From Bryobacteraceae bacterium (GTDB taxonomy: Bacteria; Acidobacteriota; Terriglobia; Bryobacterales; Bryobacteraceae), in assembly GCA_030041495.1 (NCBI GenBank), contig JASHNT010000002.1:62001-126000 (forward strand): 64,000 bases of DNA, in the 5' to 3' direction. The notes under the pieces were generated by a model. The model ran no database searches, had not been told where the DNA came from, and saw nothing but the letters and a program-made list of their open reading frames with translations. Shown here in pieces: positions 33,965-43,009 of the stretch (positions within the stretch are counted from its first letter, which is position 1; every line of letters begins with the position of its first letter). The translations under genes and the position numbers were made by a program.

Positions 33965-35734
33965 GTGACGCAATCGACGAAAAAAGCGACTGTAAGACTC
34001 ACGTGGCAGCTACGCTCCCTTCCTCTGATCCTTGGGTTCGTTTTTTTAAGTCCCCAAGCGCTGCCGCAAACGGCGTCCAACAGGACGGCCGTGGTGGACG
34101 CGGCCAAGGCCGACGATTTTCCTGCTGTCGCGAAGCTGCTGAAGGAACACGCGGACGTGAATGCGGCCGCCAATGACGGTTCCACGGCGCTGTTGTGGGC
34201 GGCCTATCATTCCGACCTGGAAATGACGAAGGCGCTGCTTTCAGCCGGAGCCCTGGTGGACGCCGAAAACCATTACGGTGTGACCCCTCTTCTTCAAGCG
34301 AGCCGAAACGGCGACGCCGGAGTAATCCGTGCGCTGCTCGATGCCGGCGCGGAACCTACACGTTGGCACGCGGAGGGTGAGACGCCTCTCATGGCGGCCT
34401 CGCGCACGGGCCACCTGGAAGCGGTCCAATTGCTGCTTTCTCATGGGTCGTTTGTTAATGCCTCGGATCCCTATCAGGAAGAGACGGCGCTGATGTGGGC
34501 ATCCGCGGAAGGCCATTTGGAGGTTGTGAAGGCGCTGCTGGCCGCGGGAGCGGATCCGAACCTCAAGGCGCACGTATCGTTGCTAACGGACCGCAAGGAT
34601 GAGGACCATCCTTCGGGCGGGTTTACGGCGCTGATGTTCGCCGTTCGCAATGGGCACGTGGACGTAGTGGAGGCGCTGGTCAAAGGCGGCGCGGATCTGA
34701 AGCTGACCAATGCCGACGGGGTGACCGCGACTATCATTGCCATCGCCAACGACCGGTTCGATCTGGCCAAAGAGCTGCTCGACCTTGGCGCGGACCCCAA
34801 TGACGGATCTTTGTATTTCGCCGTGGACATGCACGACGCGACCACGGATATGCGGGCGCATGACGGTTCCCGGCTGCAGCCCACCCATCCGAACAAGCTC
34901 ACTTCCTTGGACCTGGTCAAGGCGCTGCTCGACCTGAAGGCGGACGTGAACAAACCGTTTGTGGGCGCATTACACTCGACCACTTTATGCTGCGGCGCAG
35001 CAATCAACAGTTCCCCGTTGTACCGTGCCGCGACGGCAGCCGACGTCGAAGTCCTGAAGCTGCTGCTGGCGCACGGCGCGCAAATGGAGTGGACCCCGAC
35101 TGACGTTAAGCCCAAGGACGGCAAGGCTCCGGCGCGTCCGAATCCGAACGCCGGCCGGACGCCGCTCATGGTGGCCATAAAGGGCGGACAAGGTGCGCCG
35201 ATCGCGGGAGGGCCCGGCTTCACCCGCATCGGTCCGCCGCAGTTCCGCGAGCCCGGCAGCCGCGACCCGCTGGAAGCTCTTCAACTCCTTCTGGCAGCGG
35301 GCGCAAATCCGAACGCGAAGGCGGCTGACGGTTCGACGCCGCTTCACCAAGCCGTAGTGGAGAAGCACGTGGGGATGATTCGTGCGCTCGCCGCGGCGGG
35401 CGGGAAACTGGACGCCGTTAATAAGGACAATCTGACGCCGTTGCTGTTAGCCGAAGCGCCCGAAAAGCCGAATCCCGCCGACATGGGCGATTTGGACGTA
35501 TACAAACCAAAGCGAAATTCGAAGCAAGAGGTGATCGCTGCCTTGCGCGAGTTGATGCACCTGGGTCCCAACGATCCGGCTCCTCAGCCTCCGCCGCTGG
35601 CGAAGGACGAGAAGAAAGGCGGCGACGCGAAAGCTGGTGATAAGGAGGCGGGAGCCGGTCCCAAGAAAGTCAGTTCGGATCAGAACGGGAAGAAGGACGC
35701 CAGCGCAGCAGCCGTGGCGGTGAGCGAGCAATGA
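33965..35734 (+). CDS. Exported ankyrin-repeat protein
   Basis: A 589-residue protein. GTG 33965 gives a signal (MTQSTKKATVRLTWQLRSLP ... LSPQALPQ); the frame is open to 33854 but that part is the 17-bp repeat. From about residue 45 to 500 there are ten or more ankyrin repeats, e.g. DGSTALLWAAYHSDLEMTKA, EGETPLMAASRTGHLEAVQL and GFTALMFAVRNGHVDVVEAL. The C-terminus is Lys/Asp/Ala-rich and probably disordered. ATGA overlap links it to the DUF1592 cytochrome gene. Ankyrin repeats bind proteins; a scaffold for the cytochrome/DUF1552 partners is likely but unproven. Confidence 0.92.
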   Translation: MTQSTKKATVRLTWQLRSLPLILGFVFLSPQALPQTASNRTAVVDAAKADDFPAVAKLLKEHADVNAAANDGSTALLWAAYHSDLEMTKALLSAGALVDAENHYGVTPLLQASRNGDAGVIRALLDAGAEPTRWHAEGETPLMAASRTGHLEAVQLLLSHGSFVNASDPYQEETALMWASAEGHLEVVKALLAAGADPNLKAHVSLLTDRKDEDHPSGGFTALMFAVRNGHVDVVEALVKGGADLKLTNADGVTATIIAIANDRFDLAKELLDLGADPNDGSLYFAVDMHDATTDMRAHDGSRLQPTHPNKLTSLDLVKALLDLKADVNKPFVGALHSTTLCCGAAINSSPLYRAATAADVEVLKLLLAHGAQMEWTPTDVKPKDGKAPARPNPNAGRTPLMVAIKGGQGAPIAGGPGFTRIGPPQFREPGSRDPLEALQLLLAAGANPNAKAADGSTPLHQAVVEKHVGMIRALAAAGGKLDAVNKDNLTPLLLAEAPEKPNPADMGDLDVYKPKRNSKQEVIAALRELMHLGPNDPAPQPPPLAKDEKKGGDAKAGDKEAGAGPKKVSSDQNGKKDASAAAVAVSEQ

Positions 35735-38340
35735 GACCTTCGATGATCACACCGGCGCCGGTTTGTGCCAGCATTGCCTGCCTGGGAATCGCGGCAGTGC
35801 TCGCCGGGCAGACCGGAAGCGCGGGCAGAGCCCAAGCTCCCGCGCCGGCTAGGACCGCAGCCACCGCGGCCCCCAACACGAATGCAAACGCGGCCGCGGC
35901 CGACGCCGTCAAGTACAAGGCGCTGGTGGATACGTACTGCGTTGGGTGTCACAACAAAAAAGGATTGTTGCCGGCGGATGCCCCCGTCAATCTGGAGGGA
36001 GGCTTTGACGATCTGCTTTCGCGCGCCGACACCTGGGAGAGAGTCCTCCGGAAGCTGAGCGTGAGGGCCATGCCGCCGCCGGGCATGCCTCGTCCCTCCG
36101 AGGCCGAGTACGCGGGATTTACCGATTGGCTCGCGGCGTCGCTCGATCGCGCCTGGGAAGGCAAGAGCACGCCGGGCCGCTATGTGCTGCATCGCCTGAA
36201 TCGCGCCGAGTACGCGAATGCCATTCGTGACCTGCTTGACGTCGACATTGACGTATCCGACTTGCTGCCGACCGACGGCGCCGAGTTTGGATTCGACAAT
36301 ATCGCCAGCGCGCTGAAGACTTCGCCGCTGCTGCTGGAGGGGTACGTGAACGCGGCGCAGCGAGTCAGCGACATGGCGGTGGGCGATCCGCAGGTCAATC
36401 CCGGGACCACCGAGTATTCGATCAGCCGGGAATTCAGCCAGAATGGCTACGTCGAGGGGCTGCCGCTGGGGACCGTTGGCGGCACGGTGGTCCATCACGT
36501 GTTTCCGGCTGACGCCGAATATAAACTTTCTGGGCGGCTGGTGCGTGGCGTTCAGGAAGGCTACGCCGGCGTGGAAGGAAATGATGTTCCGTACACCTTT
36601 GTCATCACGGTAGACGGCACGGAAGTTTATTCGGCTCCGATCGGCGGTCCCAAGGACCACGAGATGCAAGCCGCCGATCTGGCGGCCGCGCAGCCCATCA
36701 TCGACAAAAGGATGACGGGACGAGTGCGGGTGACGGCCGGTCCGCACGACGTCGGCTTTACCTGGATCGGGCGGCCGTTCCAGTTGCAGGACGTCTGGGA
36801 GCCTGCGGCGCGCCAAAGCCAGGAAGTGCATATGGTCGGCGGCCTTCCGAAATTGAGGAACGTGTCGATAGACGGCCCTTACAACGTGTATGGACTTAGC
36901 GAGGGCCCGAGCCGGCGGCGCCTGTATGTGTGCCATCCCGTGGCCGCTTCAGAGGAGACGGCCTGCGCCACTAAGATCCTCGGGACTCTCGCGCGCCGGG
37001 CTTACCGCCGGCCGGTTGGCAGCTCCGATCTGGAAGCTCCGCTATCCTTCTACAAACAGGCAAGGCAAAACGGCGGCAGTTTTGACGACGGCATTCGCGC
37101 CGGTGTTGCACGGGTTCTTTCGAGCCCTTACTTTTTATATCGAATCGAAACGGACCCGCCGGCTGAGCGGCCCGGCACGGCCCATCCCGTGAGCGATCTC
37201 GAACTGGCGTCTCGCCTCTCTTTCTTCCTGTGGAGCAGCATCCCCGATGATAAGCTGCTGGACCTGGCGATCGCGGGGCGGCTGCGGGAACCGGCAATCC
37301 TGGCGGCGCAGGCGGAACGCATGCTGTCCGATGAGCGCGCGGACGCGCTGGTCGAAAATTTCACCGGGCAATGGCTGCAACTTCGCAATCTGGAAGCGAA
37401 GGTAGTTCCGGACCTGCTCATGTTTCCGGATTTCGACGACAACATCCGCAAGGGATTCCGCAAGGAAACCGAGATGCTGTTCGGCTATATCTTGCGCCAG
37501 AATCGCAGCGCGCTTGAGCTGATGAGCGCGGATTATACGTTCGTCGACGAAAGGCTCGCCCGGCACTACGGCATTCCCGGCGTCTACGGTCCGCAGTTCC
37601 GGAGGGTGAAGATTCCCGACCCCAACCGCCGCGGTCTGCTGGGAGATGGGAGCATCCTGGCGATGACTTCCGTCGCCAACAGAACTTCGCCGGTGTTCCG
37701 CGGCAAATACGTGCTGAGCACGTTCCTTAACACGCCGCCGCCTCAGCCGCCGCCGAATGTTCCCACTCTCGACGAAAGCAATAAGGGCGCGAAATCGGTT
37801 CCCAAGACCGTGCGCGCGCAACTGGAATTGCACCGGAGCAGCCCGGTTTGCGCATCCTGCCATCGCGTGATCGATCCGGCGGGTTTCGCGCTCGAGAATT
37901 TCGATCCCGTGGGACGCTGGCGCGATACCGGTGCGGATGGCGCGCCGCTCGACGTGGCGGGCACGCTCGCAGACGGATCGCACGTCAACGGTCCGGCGGA
38001 GCTGCGGGAAGCGATTCTTAGCCGGCCCAACGCCTTCGTTACGGTGATTACAGAGAAGATGCTGACCTACGCGCTGGGCCGCGGTCTGGAAGCGAGTGAC
38101 ATGCCGGTGGTTCGCCGGATTGTAAAGAAAGCCGCCCAGAACGATTATCGGCTTTCCTCGATCGTCCTGGGTATTATCGAGAGCGCTCCGTTCCAGATGC
38201 GGACGAAACTGGAATCCACGGAGGCCGCGAATGAGCCGGCCGGGACCGGTACCGTCGTGCAAGCAAAAGATGTAGCATCAAGCAAAGGTGTAATATCAAG
38301 CAAGACAGGATCGAGGCAGGTAGGCTCAAGCAAGGAGTAG
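35731..38340 (+). CDS. DUF1592-type cytochrome c-like protein (PSD family)
   Basis: An 869-residue periplasmic protein. After an Ala-rich signal it has a haem motif DTYCVGCHNKKGLLPADAP (about residue 71), MPPPGMPRP as the likely axial Met region, then DUF1587 (YVLHRLNRAEYANAIRDLLD), DUF1595/DUF1592 (LASRLSFFLWSSIPDDKLLD), DUF1588 with a second CxxCH (VCASCHRVIDPAGFALENFD) and DUF1585 at the C-terminus. These fused families are common in Planctomycetes and Solibacter. The pairing with a DUF1552 gene is characteristic. A redox function on polymeric substrates is suspected but not shown. Confidence 0.93.
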   Translation: MRPSMITPAPVCASIACLGIAAVLAGQTGSAGRAQAPAPARTAATAAPNTNANAAAADAVKYKALVDTYCVGCHNKKGLLPADAPVNLEGGFDDLLSRADTWERVLRKLSVRAMPPPGMPRPSEAEYAGFTDWLAASLDRAWEGKSTPGRYVLHRLNRAEYANAIRDLLDVDIDVSDLLPTDGAEFGFDNIASALKTSPLLLEGYVNAAQRVSDMAVGDPQVNPGTTEYSISREFSQNGYVEGLPLGTVGGTVVHHVFPADAEYKLSGRLVRGVQEGYAGVEGNDVPYTFVITVDGTEVYSAPIGGPKDHEMQAADLAAAQPIIDKRMTGRVRVTAGPHDVGFTWIGRPFQLQDVWEPAARQSQEVHMVGGLPKLRNVSIDGPYNVYGLSEGPSRRRLYVCHPVAASEETACATKILGTLARRAYRRPVGSSDLEAPLSFYKQARQNGGSFDDGIRAGVARVLSSPYFLYRIETDPPAERPGTAHPVSDLELASRLSFFLWSSIPDDKLLDLAIAGRLREPAILAAQAERMLSDERADALVENFTGQWLQLRNLEAKVVPDLLMFPDFDDNIRKGFRKETEMLFGYILRQNRSALELMSADYTFVDERLARHYGIPGVYGPQFRRVKIPDPNRRGLLGDGSILAMTSVANRTSPVFRGKYVLSTFLNTPPPQPPPNVPTLDESNKGAKSVPKTVRAQLELHRSSPVCASCHRVIDPAGFALENFDPVGRWRDTGADGAPLDVAGTLADGSHVNGPAELREAILSRPNAFVTVITEKMLTYALGRGLEASDMPVVRRIVKKAAQNDYRLSSIVLGIIESAPFQMRTKLESTEAANEPAGTGTVVQAKDVASSKGVISSKTGSRQVGSSKE

Positions 38341-38342
38341 CC

Positions 38343-39668
38343 ATGTTCATCACGAAGAAGCGTCTTTCTCGCCGAACGTTAATGCGTGGTGCTTTGGGCG
38401 CCACGGTCGCGCTTCCTTTCCTGGACGCGATGGCGCCGGCGCTCTCCGCCGCGCCGGTTTCGCCGTTCCGGTTCGGCGCGGTCTATTTTCCCTGCGGCGT
38501 GTGGCCCGCTACATGGCATCCGGATAAAGAAGGCAGCGATTTCGAGTTCAAGCCGGTCATGCAGCCGCTGGAGCCCTTCCGCAATCAACTGGTCACGATC
38601 AGCAAGATGAAGGCGCCATGGGGATCGTCGGTGCATCTCGGCGCCAGCTCGGCGTTCCTGAACGGCATCGGGCCCGCCAATGGCCGGGCCGACGGAGCGT
38701 CCTCCGCTTTTGGAAAAATCCAATCCAAAAAGACCATCGACCAGTTTATTGCCGACCGCGTGGAGGGCGACACGCCGCTGCGGTCGATCGAAGTTGGTAC
38801 CGAGGATATGGGCACTGCCGTCGGCGCATGCGACGGTTTTGCCTGCACCTTCTTTAATACGCTGGCTTGGCGCGACGACGTGAGTCCGCTGCCGGTCGGG
38901 ATCAATCCGCGCGTCACCTTCGAGCGGATGTTCGGCGAGACCGATTCGAAGGAGCGGCGCTTTGCCCGCCTCAAGCAGAAGCAGAGCCTGCTCGATTCGG
39001 TGACCGAGGAAACCGCCAAGCTGAAGAAATCGCTGGGAGCACCCGATCGCGCCATCCTGGACGAGTATCTCGGGAACATTCGCGACGTGGAACAGCAGCT
39101 TGAACGCATGGAAAGCCGTCTGGGAACCATCACGGGTAATCCGGAGGCGCCTGTGGGTTTGCCGGAAGCGTTCGACGATCACATGAACGTGACGTTCAAC
39201 CTGATGCATCTGGCGTATCAAGGCGACATCAGCCGCGTCTTTACGTTCATGACCGGTCATGAGGCCAGCGACCGCGCCTACACGTTCATCGGCATTCCGG
39301 AGCAGCACCACACCATCTCGCATCACGGCAACGATCCGGAGAAGCTGGCGAAGTACGCGAAAATCGCGACGTACCAGATCCAGAAGTTTGCGGACTTCTG
39401 CGCGAAGTTGAAAGCGACCAAAGAGGGCGACGGAACGTTGCTGGATCGCGCCGTTCTGTACTGGGGCAGCGGCATGAGCAACGGCAATGCGCATGACCGG
39501 AACAATCCGCCCGCGGTGCTGGTAGGCGGCGGCTGCGGCAGGCTCAAGGGCAACCGTCACATCGTCGCGAAGGACACGCCGACCGCCAACCTGCTGCTGG
39601 CGATAGCGCACGTCGGCGGCGTGGAGATCGACAGTCTGCCGGAGAGCACGGGCAGAGTCGATCTGTAA
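38343..39668 (+). CDS. DUF1552 family protein
   Basis: A 441-residue protein, two bases after the DUF1592 gene stop. The N-terminus KKRLSRRTLMRGALGATVAL is a Tat-like signal. Family blocks are FGAVYFPCGVWPATWHPDKE, ITGNPEAPVGLPEAFDDHMN, YTFIGIPEQHHTISHHGNDP and LYWGSGMSNGNAHDRNNPPA. It belongs to the alkaline-phosphatase-like/DUF1501-related exported group. With the ankyrin and DUF1592 genes it forms a three-gene operon. Confidence 0.92.
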   Translation: MFITKKRLSRRTLMRGALGATVALPFLDAMAPALSAAPVSPFRFGAVYFPCGVWPATWHPDKEGSDFEFKPVMQPLEPFRNQLVTISKMKAPWGSSVHLGASSAFLNGIGPANGRADGASSAFGKIQSKKTIDQFIADRVEGDTPLRSIEVGTEDMGTAVGACDGFACTFFNTLAWRDDVSPLPVGINPRVTFERMFGETDSKERRFARLKQKQSLLDSVTEETAKLKKSLGAPDRAILDEYLGNIRDVEQQLERMESRLGTITGNPEAPVGLPEAFDDHMNVTFNLMHLAYQGDISRVFTFMTGHEASDRAYTFIGIPEQHHTISHHGNDPEKLAKYAKIATYQIQKFADFCAKLKATKEGDGTLLDRAVLYWGSGMSNGNAHDRNNPPAVLVGGGCGRLKGNRHIVAKDTPTANLLLAIAHVGGVEIDSLPESTGRVDL

Positions 39669-39779
39669 CTAACAGCCCGCAAAAGCTAGCAGCCCGCAAA
39701 ACGGGGCCTGGGTCGCGCAGAACCGACATGAACGCGCGTCGCGGGCCGCGAGCGGCTCTTTGCGGGCCCCCTAAACCTT

Positions 39780-40544
39780 TCAGGGGCACTTGGGAGCGAC
39801 GCGGTGTACCTCGGTTACGTTCAGTCCGTCTACGCCATCCGCTCCGATCAGGAGCCCGCTCACGGCGATGCGCGATCCGGCCAAGGAATCCAGCTTGGTT
39901 ACGACGAACTTGAGCGCCACGGTACGCGTGCCGAGGGGCCGAGTGGCATCTTTCAGAGCCGCGTCTTCTGCGTCCGCGGAGGCGCGTTCGGCACGCTCCG
40001 GCACGGTTGCGTTGGTGACGACCCAGTCGGCTCCGCTGCGAGCCAGGCAGCCCACCACGCGGGCGAGCGCGTTGGACGGCAGCGAAGTGCTTCCGTCCTT
40101 CGGGACAATCTGCACGCCGGCGCTGGTTTTGGGGTTAAGCTCCGCCGTTCCCGCAGGGAAGCCGTTGGATTTCAGAATCAGCGCGACAACATCCTGATAC
40201 GTCTCCGCGCTTAGGGTGCCGGGAGCGCCGTTTGGCATGTAAGTGCTGACGAACTCCAGCAAATCGCCTGCGGTTTTTTGCGAGAAGCTCTTCCAGAATT
40301 GGTCACCCACGAGCGGCGCCTTACCGTCAGCTGCCAGCGCGTGACAGCCCGCGCAGCTTTGGCTGAACTCCGCCGTACCTCGAGAGGATTGAGCCTCGGT
40401 GTAAACGCCACCCCAGACAGTTTGTCGCGAGACGCTGGTCTGAGCGTGCATAACAGAAGCGGTGGCCAACGCGAGAAACAGAACGGCGGCGGGAGACGAA
40501 GCCCTCGCAGCCGGTCGCTTGGCGTGCGCAGCCTTGGTCTGCAT
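39780..40544 (-). CDS. Exported mono-haem cytochrome c
   Basis: A 254-residue periplasmic protein. A basic N-terminus and signal end VMHAQ. One haem site CAGCHALAADGKAPLVGD lies at about residue 64, with axial Met in STYMPNGAPGTL. The domain is close to the N-terminal haem domain of the PQQ fusion at 60799 (both have 'FVSTYMPNGAPGTLS' or 'YVSTKMPPGSPGSL'). The C-terminal 110 residues are a beta-rich domain of unknown role (KFVVTKLDSLAGSRIAVSGL). It is divergent from the hydrolase operon at 40808. Confidence 0.85.
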   Translation of the reverse strand: MQTKAAHAKRPAARASSPAAVLFLALATASVMHAQTSVSRQTVWGGVYTEAQSSRGTAEFSQSCAGCHALAADGKAPLVGDQFWKSFSQKTAGDLLEFVSTYMPNGAPGTLSAETYQDVVALILKSNGFPAGTAELNPKTSAGVQIVPKDGSTSLPSNALARVVGCLARSGADWVVTNATVPERAERASADAEDAALKDATRPLGTRTVALKFVVTKLDSLAGSRIAVSGLLIGADGVDGLNVTEVHRVAPKCP

Positions 40545-40807
40545 CTCGTGATGCTGTCAACTAACCGGAACCGTGTCAAGCGGGTGACCGAGCCAGCGTG
40601 CAGGATTTACACTCGCCGCGTCTTGCGAGAGCAGCCCCTTTTCCGGACTAATCTAACGTGTTATGCGCAGGGCATCGCCGGACCTTCGGCGTGGAAGAGG
40701 CTGTGCTATGATGCTTTCCGTTAATGGAGCGCTGGCATCCGCGGGCGCTGCGCCTGGGATTCAAAATCCAGCGTCATTGCAATCCAGCATCAAGGAGGAG
40801 GCTGACT

Positions 40808-41632
40808 ATGGGTTCGACCAGACGCACGATTCTGGCAGCCGGAGCCGCCGCGGCGGCAACGGCCGCTGTGCCCCGCGTGCTTGCCCAGCAAAAATCGACG
40901 GGCCGGTTGTACGAACGAGGCTCCGTACGCATCTATTACGACGAAGCCGGTTCCGGCATCCCGCTGATGCTGATCCCGGGCGGCGGCTTGAATTCGACCA
41001 TTTCCTTCTTCGCCGGCAACTCGCCCTTTAACGCCATTGAGGAATTCAAGGGAGAGTACCGCTGTATCACCGCGGACTTGCGCAACGCCCCAAGCGGGCA
41101 GTCCACCGGCCCTGTCGAAGTCGACCGGCCCTGGGAATCCTATGCTGACGACCAACTCGGCTTGATGGATCATCTGGGAATCGATAAGTTCATGGTCATG
41201 GGTTTCTGCATCGGCGGTCCCTTCATCTGGAGTCTTTTGAAGCGCGCGCCCAATCGGATTACCGCAGCCGTGCTGGCGCAGCCGGTGGGCTGGCGGCCGG
41301 AGATGCGCGACCCCGCCTACGCAGGCGTCTTCTGGCGGACCTGGGGCGCCACGCTGGTCGCGAAGCGGCCCGAGATCCCCCTCCAGACGACCAATCAATT
41401 CGTCACCAGAATGTTTGAGACCAACCCCGATTTTGTCTTCACGGTGACGCGCGATTTCGTCCGGAATTGCCAGAACCCGGTCCTGATCCTGCCGGACGAA
41501 GTCCCCGCGCACCCCTACGCCGTCGCCATGGAGTGCGCGATGCTCGCTCCAAAGGCCGAGGTGAGCATGTTTCCCTGGAAAGAACCCAAGGAGCGGATAG
41601 AGAAACGCGGGGGGGTAGGAGGAATTCCATGA
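40808..41632 (+). CDS. Tat-exported alpha/beta hydrolase
   Basis: A 274-residue hydrolase. ATG 40808 with AAGGAGGAGG upstream gives MGSTRRTILAAGAAAAATAA, a Tat-like signal. The fold shows PLMLIPGGGLNSTISF, the nucleophile elbow MGFCIGGPFIWSLL (Cys in place of Ser, GxCxG, as in dienelactone-hydrolase-like enzymes) and a final acidic region. The C-terminus lacks an obvious catalytic His near the end, and the last residues KRGGVGGIP read through the ribosome site of the next gene. The frame may therefore be truncated or altered there. ATGA overlap with the amidohydrolase. Confidence 0.8.
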   Translation: MGSTRRTILAAGAAAAATAAVPRVLAQQKSTGRLYERGSVRIYYDEAGSGIPLMLIPGGGLNSTISFFAGNSPFNAIEEFKGEYRCITADLRNAPSGQSTGPVEVDRPWESYADDQLGLMDHLGIDKFMVMGFCIGGPFIWSLLKRAPNRITAAVLAQPVGWRPEMRDPAYAGVFWRTWGATLVAKRPEIPLQTTNQFVTRMFETNPDFVFTVTRDFVRNCQNPVLILPDEVPAHPYAVAMECAMLAPKAEVSMFPWKEPKERIEKRGGVGGIP

Positions 41633-42942
41633 ACTGGCGCATCAAATTGTCCGCTCTGTTCCTCGCTGCGCTGGCGGCTCTCCCAGGGCTCGCTCAAACC
41701 GAGGGAAAGTACCTCGCGCCGCCGAATCAGGTGATCGCCATCCGTGCCGGCCGGCTGTTCGACGCGCGTAACGGCACGCTGCTCACCAGTCAAATCGTCA
41801 TCGTGCGAGGCGATCGCATTGCGGAGGCCGGTTCGGGACTGGCCATTCCTGTTGGCGCGAAGGTGATCGACCTCTCCAACGCCACCGTCATGCCCGGCAT
41901 GATCGACGCCCATGTCCACATCAACACGGGAGGAGACACCGAAGCGCAACGCACGTTGATCGCGCTGGCCAACGCCCAGATCGACCTCGCCGCTGGATTC
42001 ACCACCCTTCTCGATATGGATTCGCGCGGCGGCTACAACACGGTGGACATTCGCGACCAGATCAGTACCGGGCGCGTTCAGGGGCCGCGCATGCAGGTGG
42101 TGGGCGAATCGCTCAACCCTCGTGCGACCAACTACTACCCGGATATCCGTACAGGCCGCTTTCAGGAAGGCTTCATCGAAAATAAGAACGTCAATGGCCC
42201 GTGGCTGGCGCGTGCGGCCGTGCGCGAAGCCAAGCTGCACGGCGTGGACTGGGTGAAAATTTACACCACGCAGGATTTCGCCGGAACCATGCATATGTGG
42301 ACGCCGGAAGCGAAGCTGGTCAATTCCCCTTCGCTGACTTTCGAAGAAGTGCAGGCTATTGTGGACGAAGCGCACCGGCTGGGCTTGAAAGTCGCGTGTC
42401 ACGCCTACGGAGGCGAAGGCATGGCCAGTTGCATCAATGCGGGCGTGGACGCTCCCAACCATCTGCTCGAACTCGACCAGGATGGGATCAAGGTCCTGCT
42501 GCAAAAAAAACTGCCGTTCGTGCCCACACTGGACGATCTGATTTCTCTCGAGAAAAGCGACCTGGAGATGACCGGCGGCCGGAACTCGCGCATGAAGCTG
42601 GCCGAGCAGGCCGTACGGCGGGCGGTTGCCGCGGGCGTGCCGATCGTGTTTGGCAGCGGCGCAACTTCGGCCGTCATCCCGCACGGCAAGCAGGCCAATC
42701 AATTTGCGTTTTACGCCAAATGGGGATTAACGCCGGCACAGGCGCTCCAAACCGCTTATCTCAACGCCGCCCACATGCTGAATTACGGAATCGAAAAGGA
42801 CATCGGGACGGTCGAAAAGGGCAAGTTCGCAGACATCATCGCGGTTTCGGGAAATCCGCTCACCGATATCACCGAAATGGAGCGCGTACGCTTCGTGATG
42901 AAGGGCGGCACGGTGATACGGGACGATTTCGCAGAGCGCTAA
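41629..42942 (+). CDS. Exported imidazolonepropionase-like amidohydrolase
   Basis: A 437-residue metal-dependent hydrolase with signal MNWRIKLSALFLAALAALPG. It has the amidohydrolase pattern: IRAGRLFDARNGTLLTSQIV, MPGMIDAHVHIN with the HxH metal pair, VKIYTTQD (carboxylated Lys site), KVACHAYGGEGMASCINAGV, and EKGKFADIIAVSGNPLTDIT. A strong GGTAGGAGGAATTCC precedes ATG 41629. It probably cleaves a cyclic or linear amide, or a dipeptide, in the periplasm. Confidence 0.9.
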   Translation: MNWRIKLSALFLAALAALPGLAQTEGKYLAPPNQVIAIRAGRLFDARNGTLLTSQIVIVRGDRIAEAGSGLAIPVGAKVIDLSNATVMPGMIDAHVHINTGGDTEAQRTLIALANAQIDLAAGFTTLLDMDSRGGYNTVDIRDQISTGRVQGPRMQVVGESLNPRATNYYPDIRTGRFQEGFIENKNVNGPWLARAAVREAKLHGVDWVKIYTTQDFAGTMHMWTPEAKLVNSPSLTFEEVQAIVDEAHRLGLKVACHAYGGEGMASCINAGVDAPNHLLELDQDGIKVLLQKKLPFVPTLDDLISLEKSDLEMTGGRNSRMKLAEQAVRRAVAAGVPIVFGSGATSAVIPHGKQANQFAFYAKWGLTPAQALQTAYLNAAHMLNYGIEKDIGTVEKGKFADIIAVSGNPLTDITEMERVRFVMKGGTVIRDDFAER

Positions 42943-43009
42943 GATAGACGGGTCTGCCGCCGGCCTGGATTCGCCGGGCCCGGCTTGCGGTTCTCAGGAG
43001 AAGGAAACG

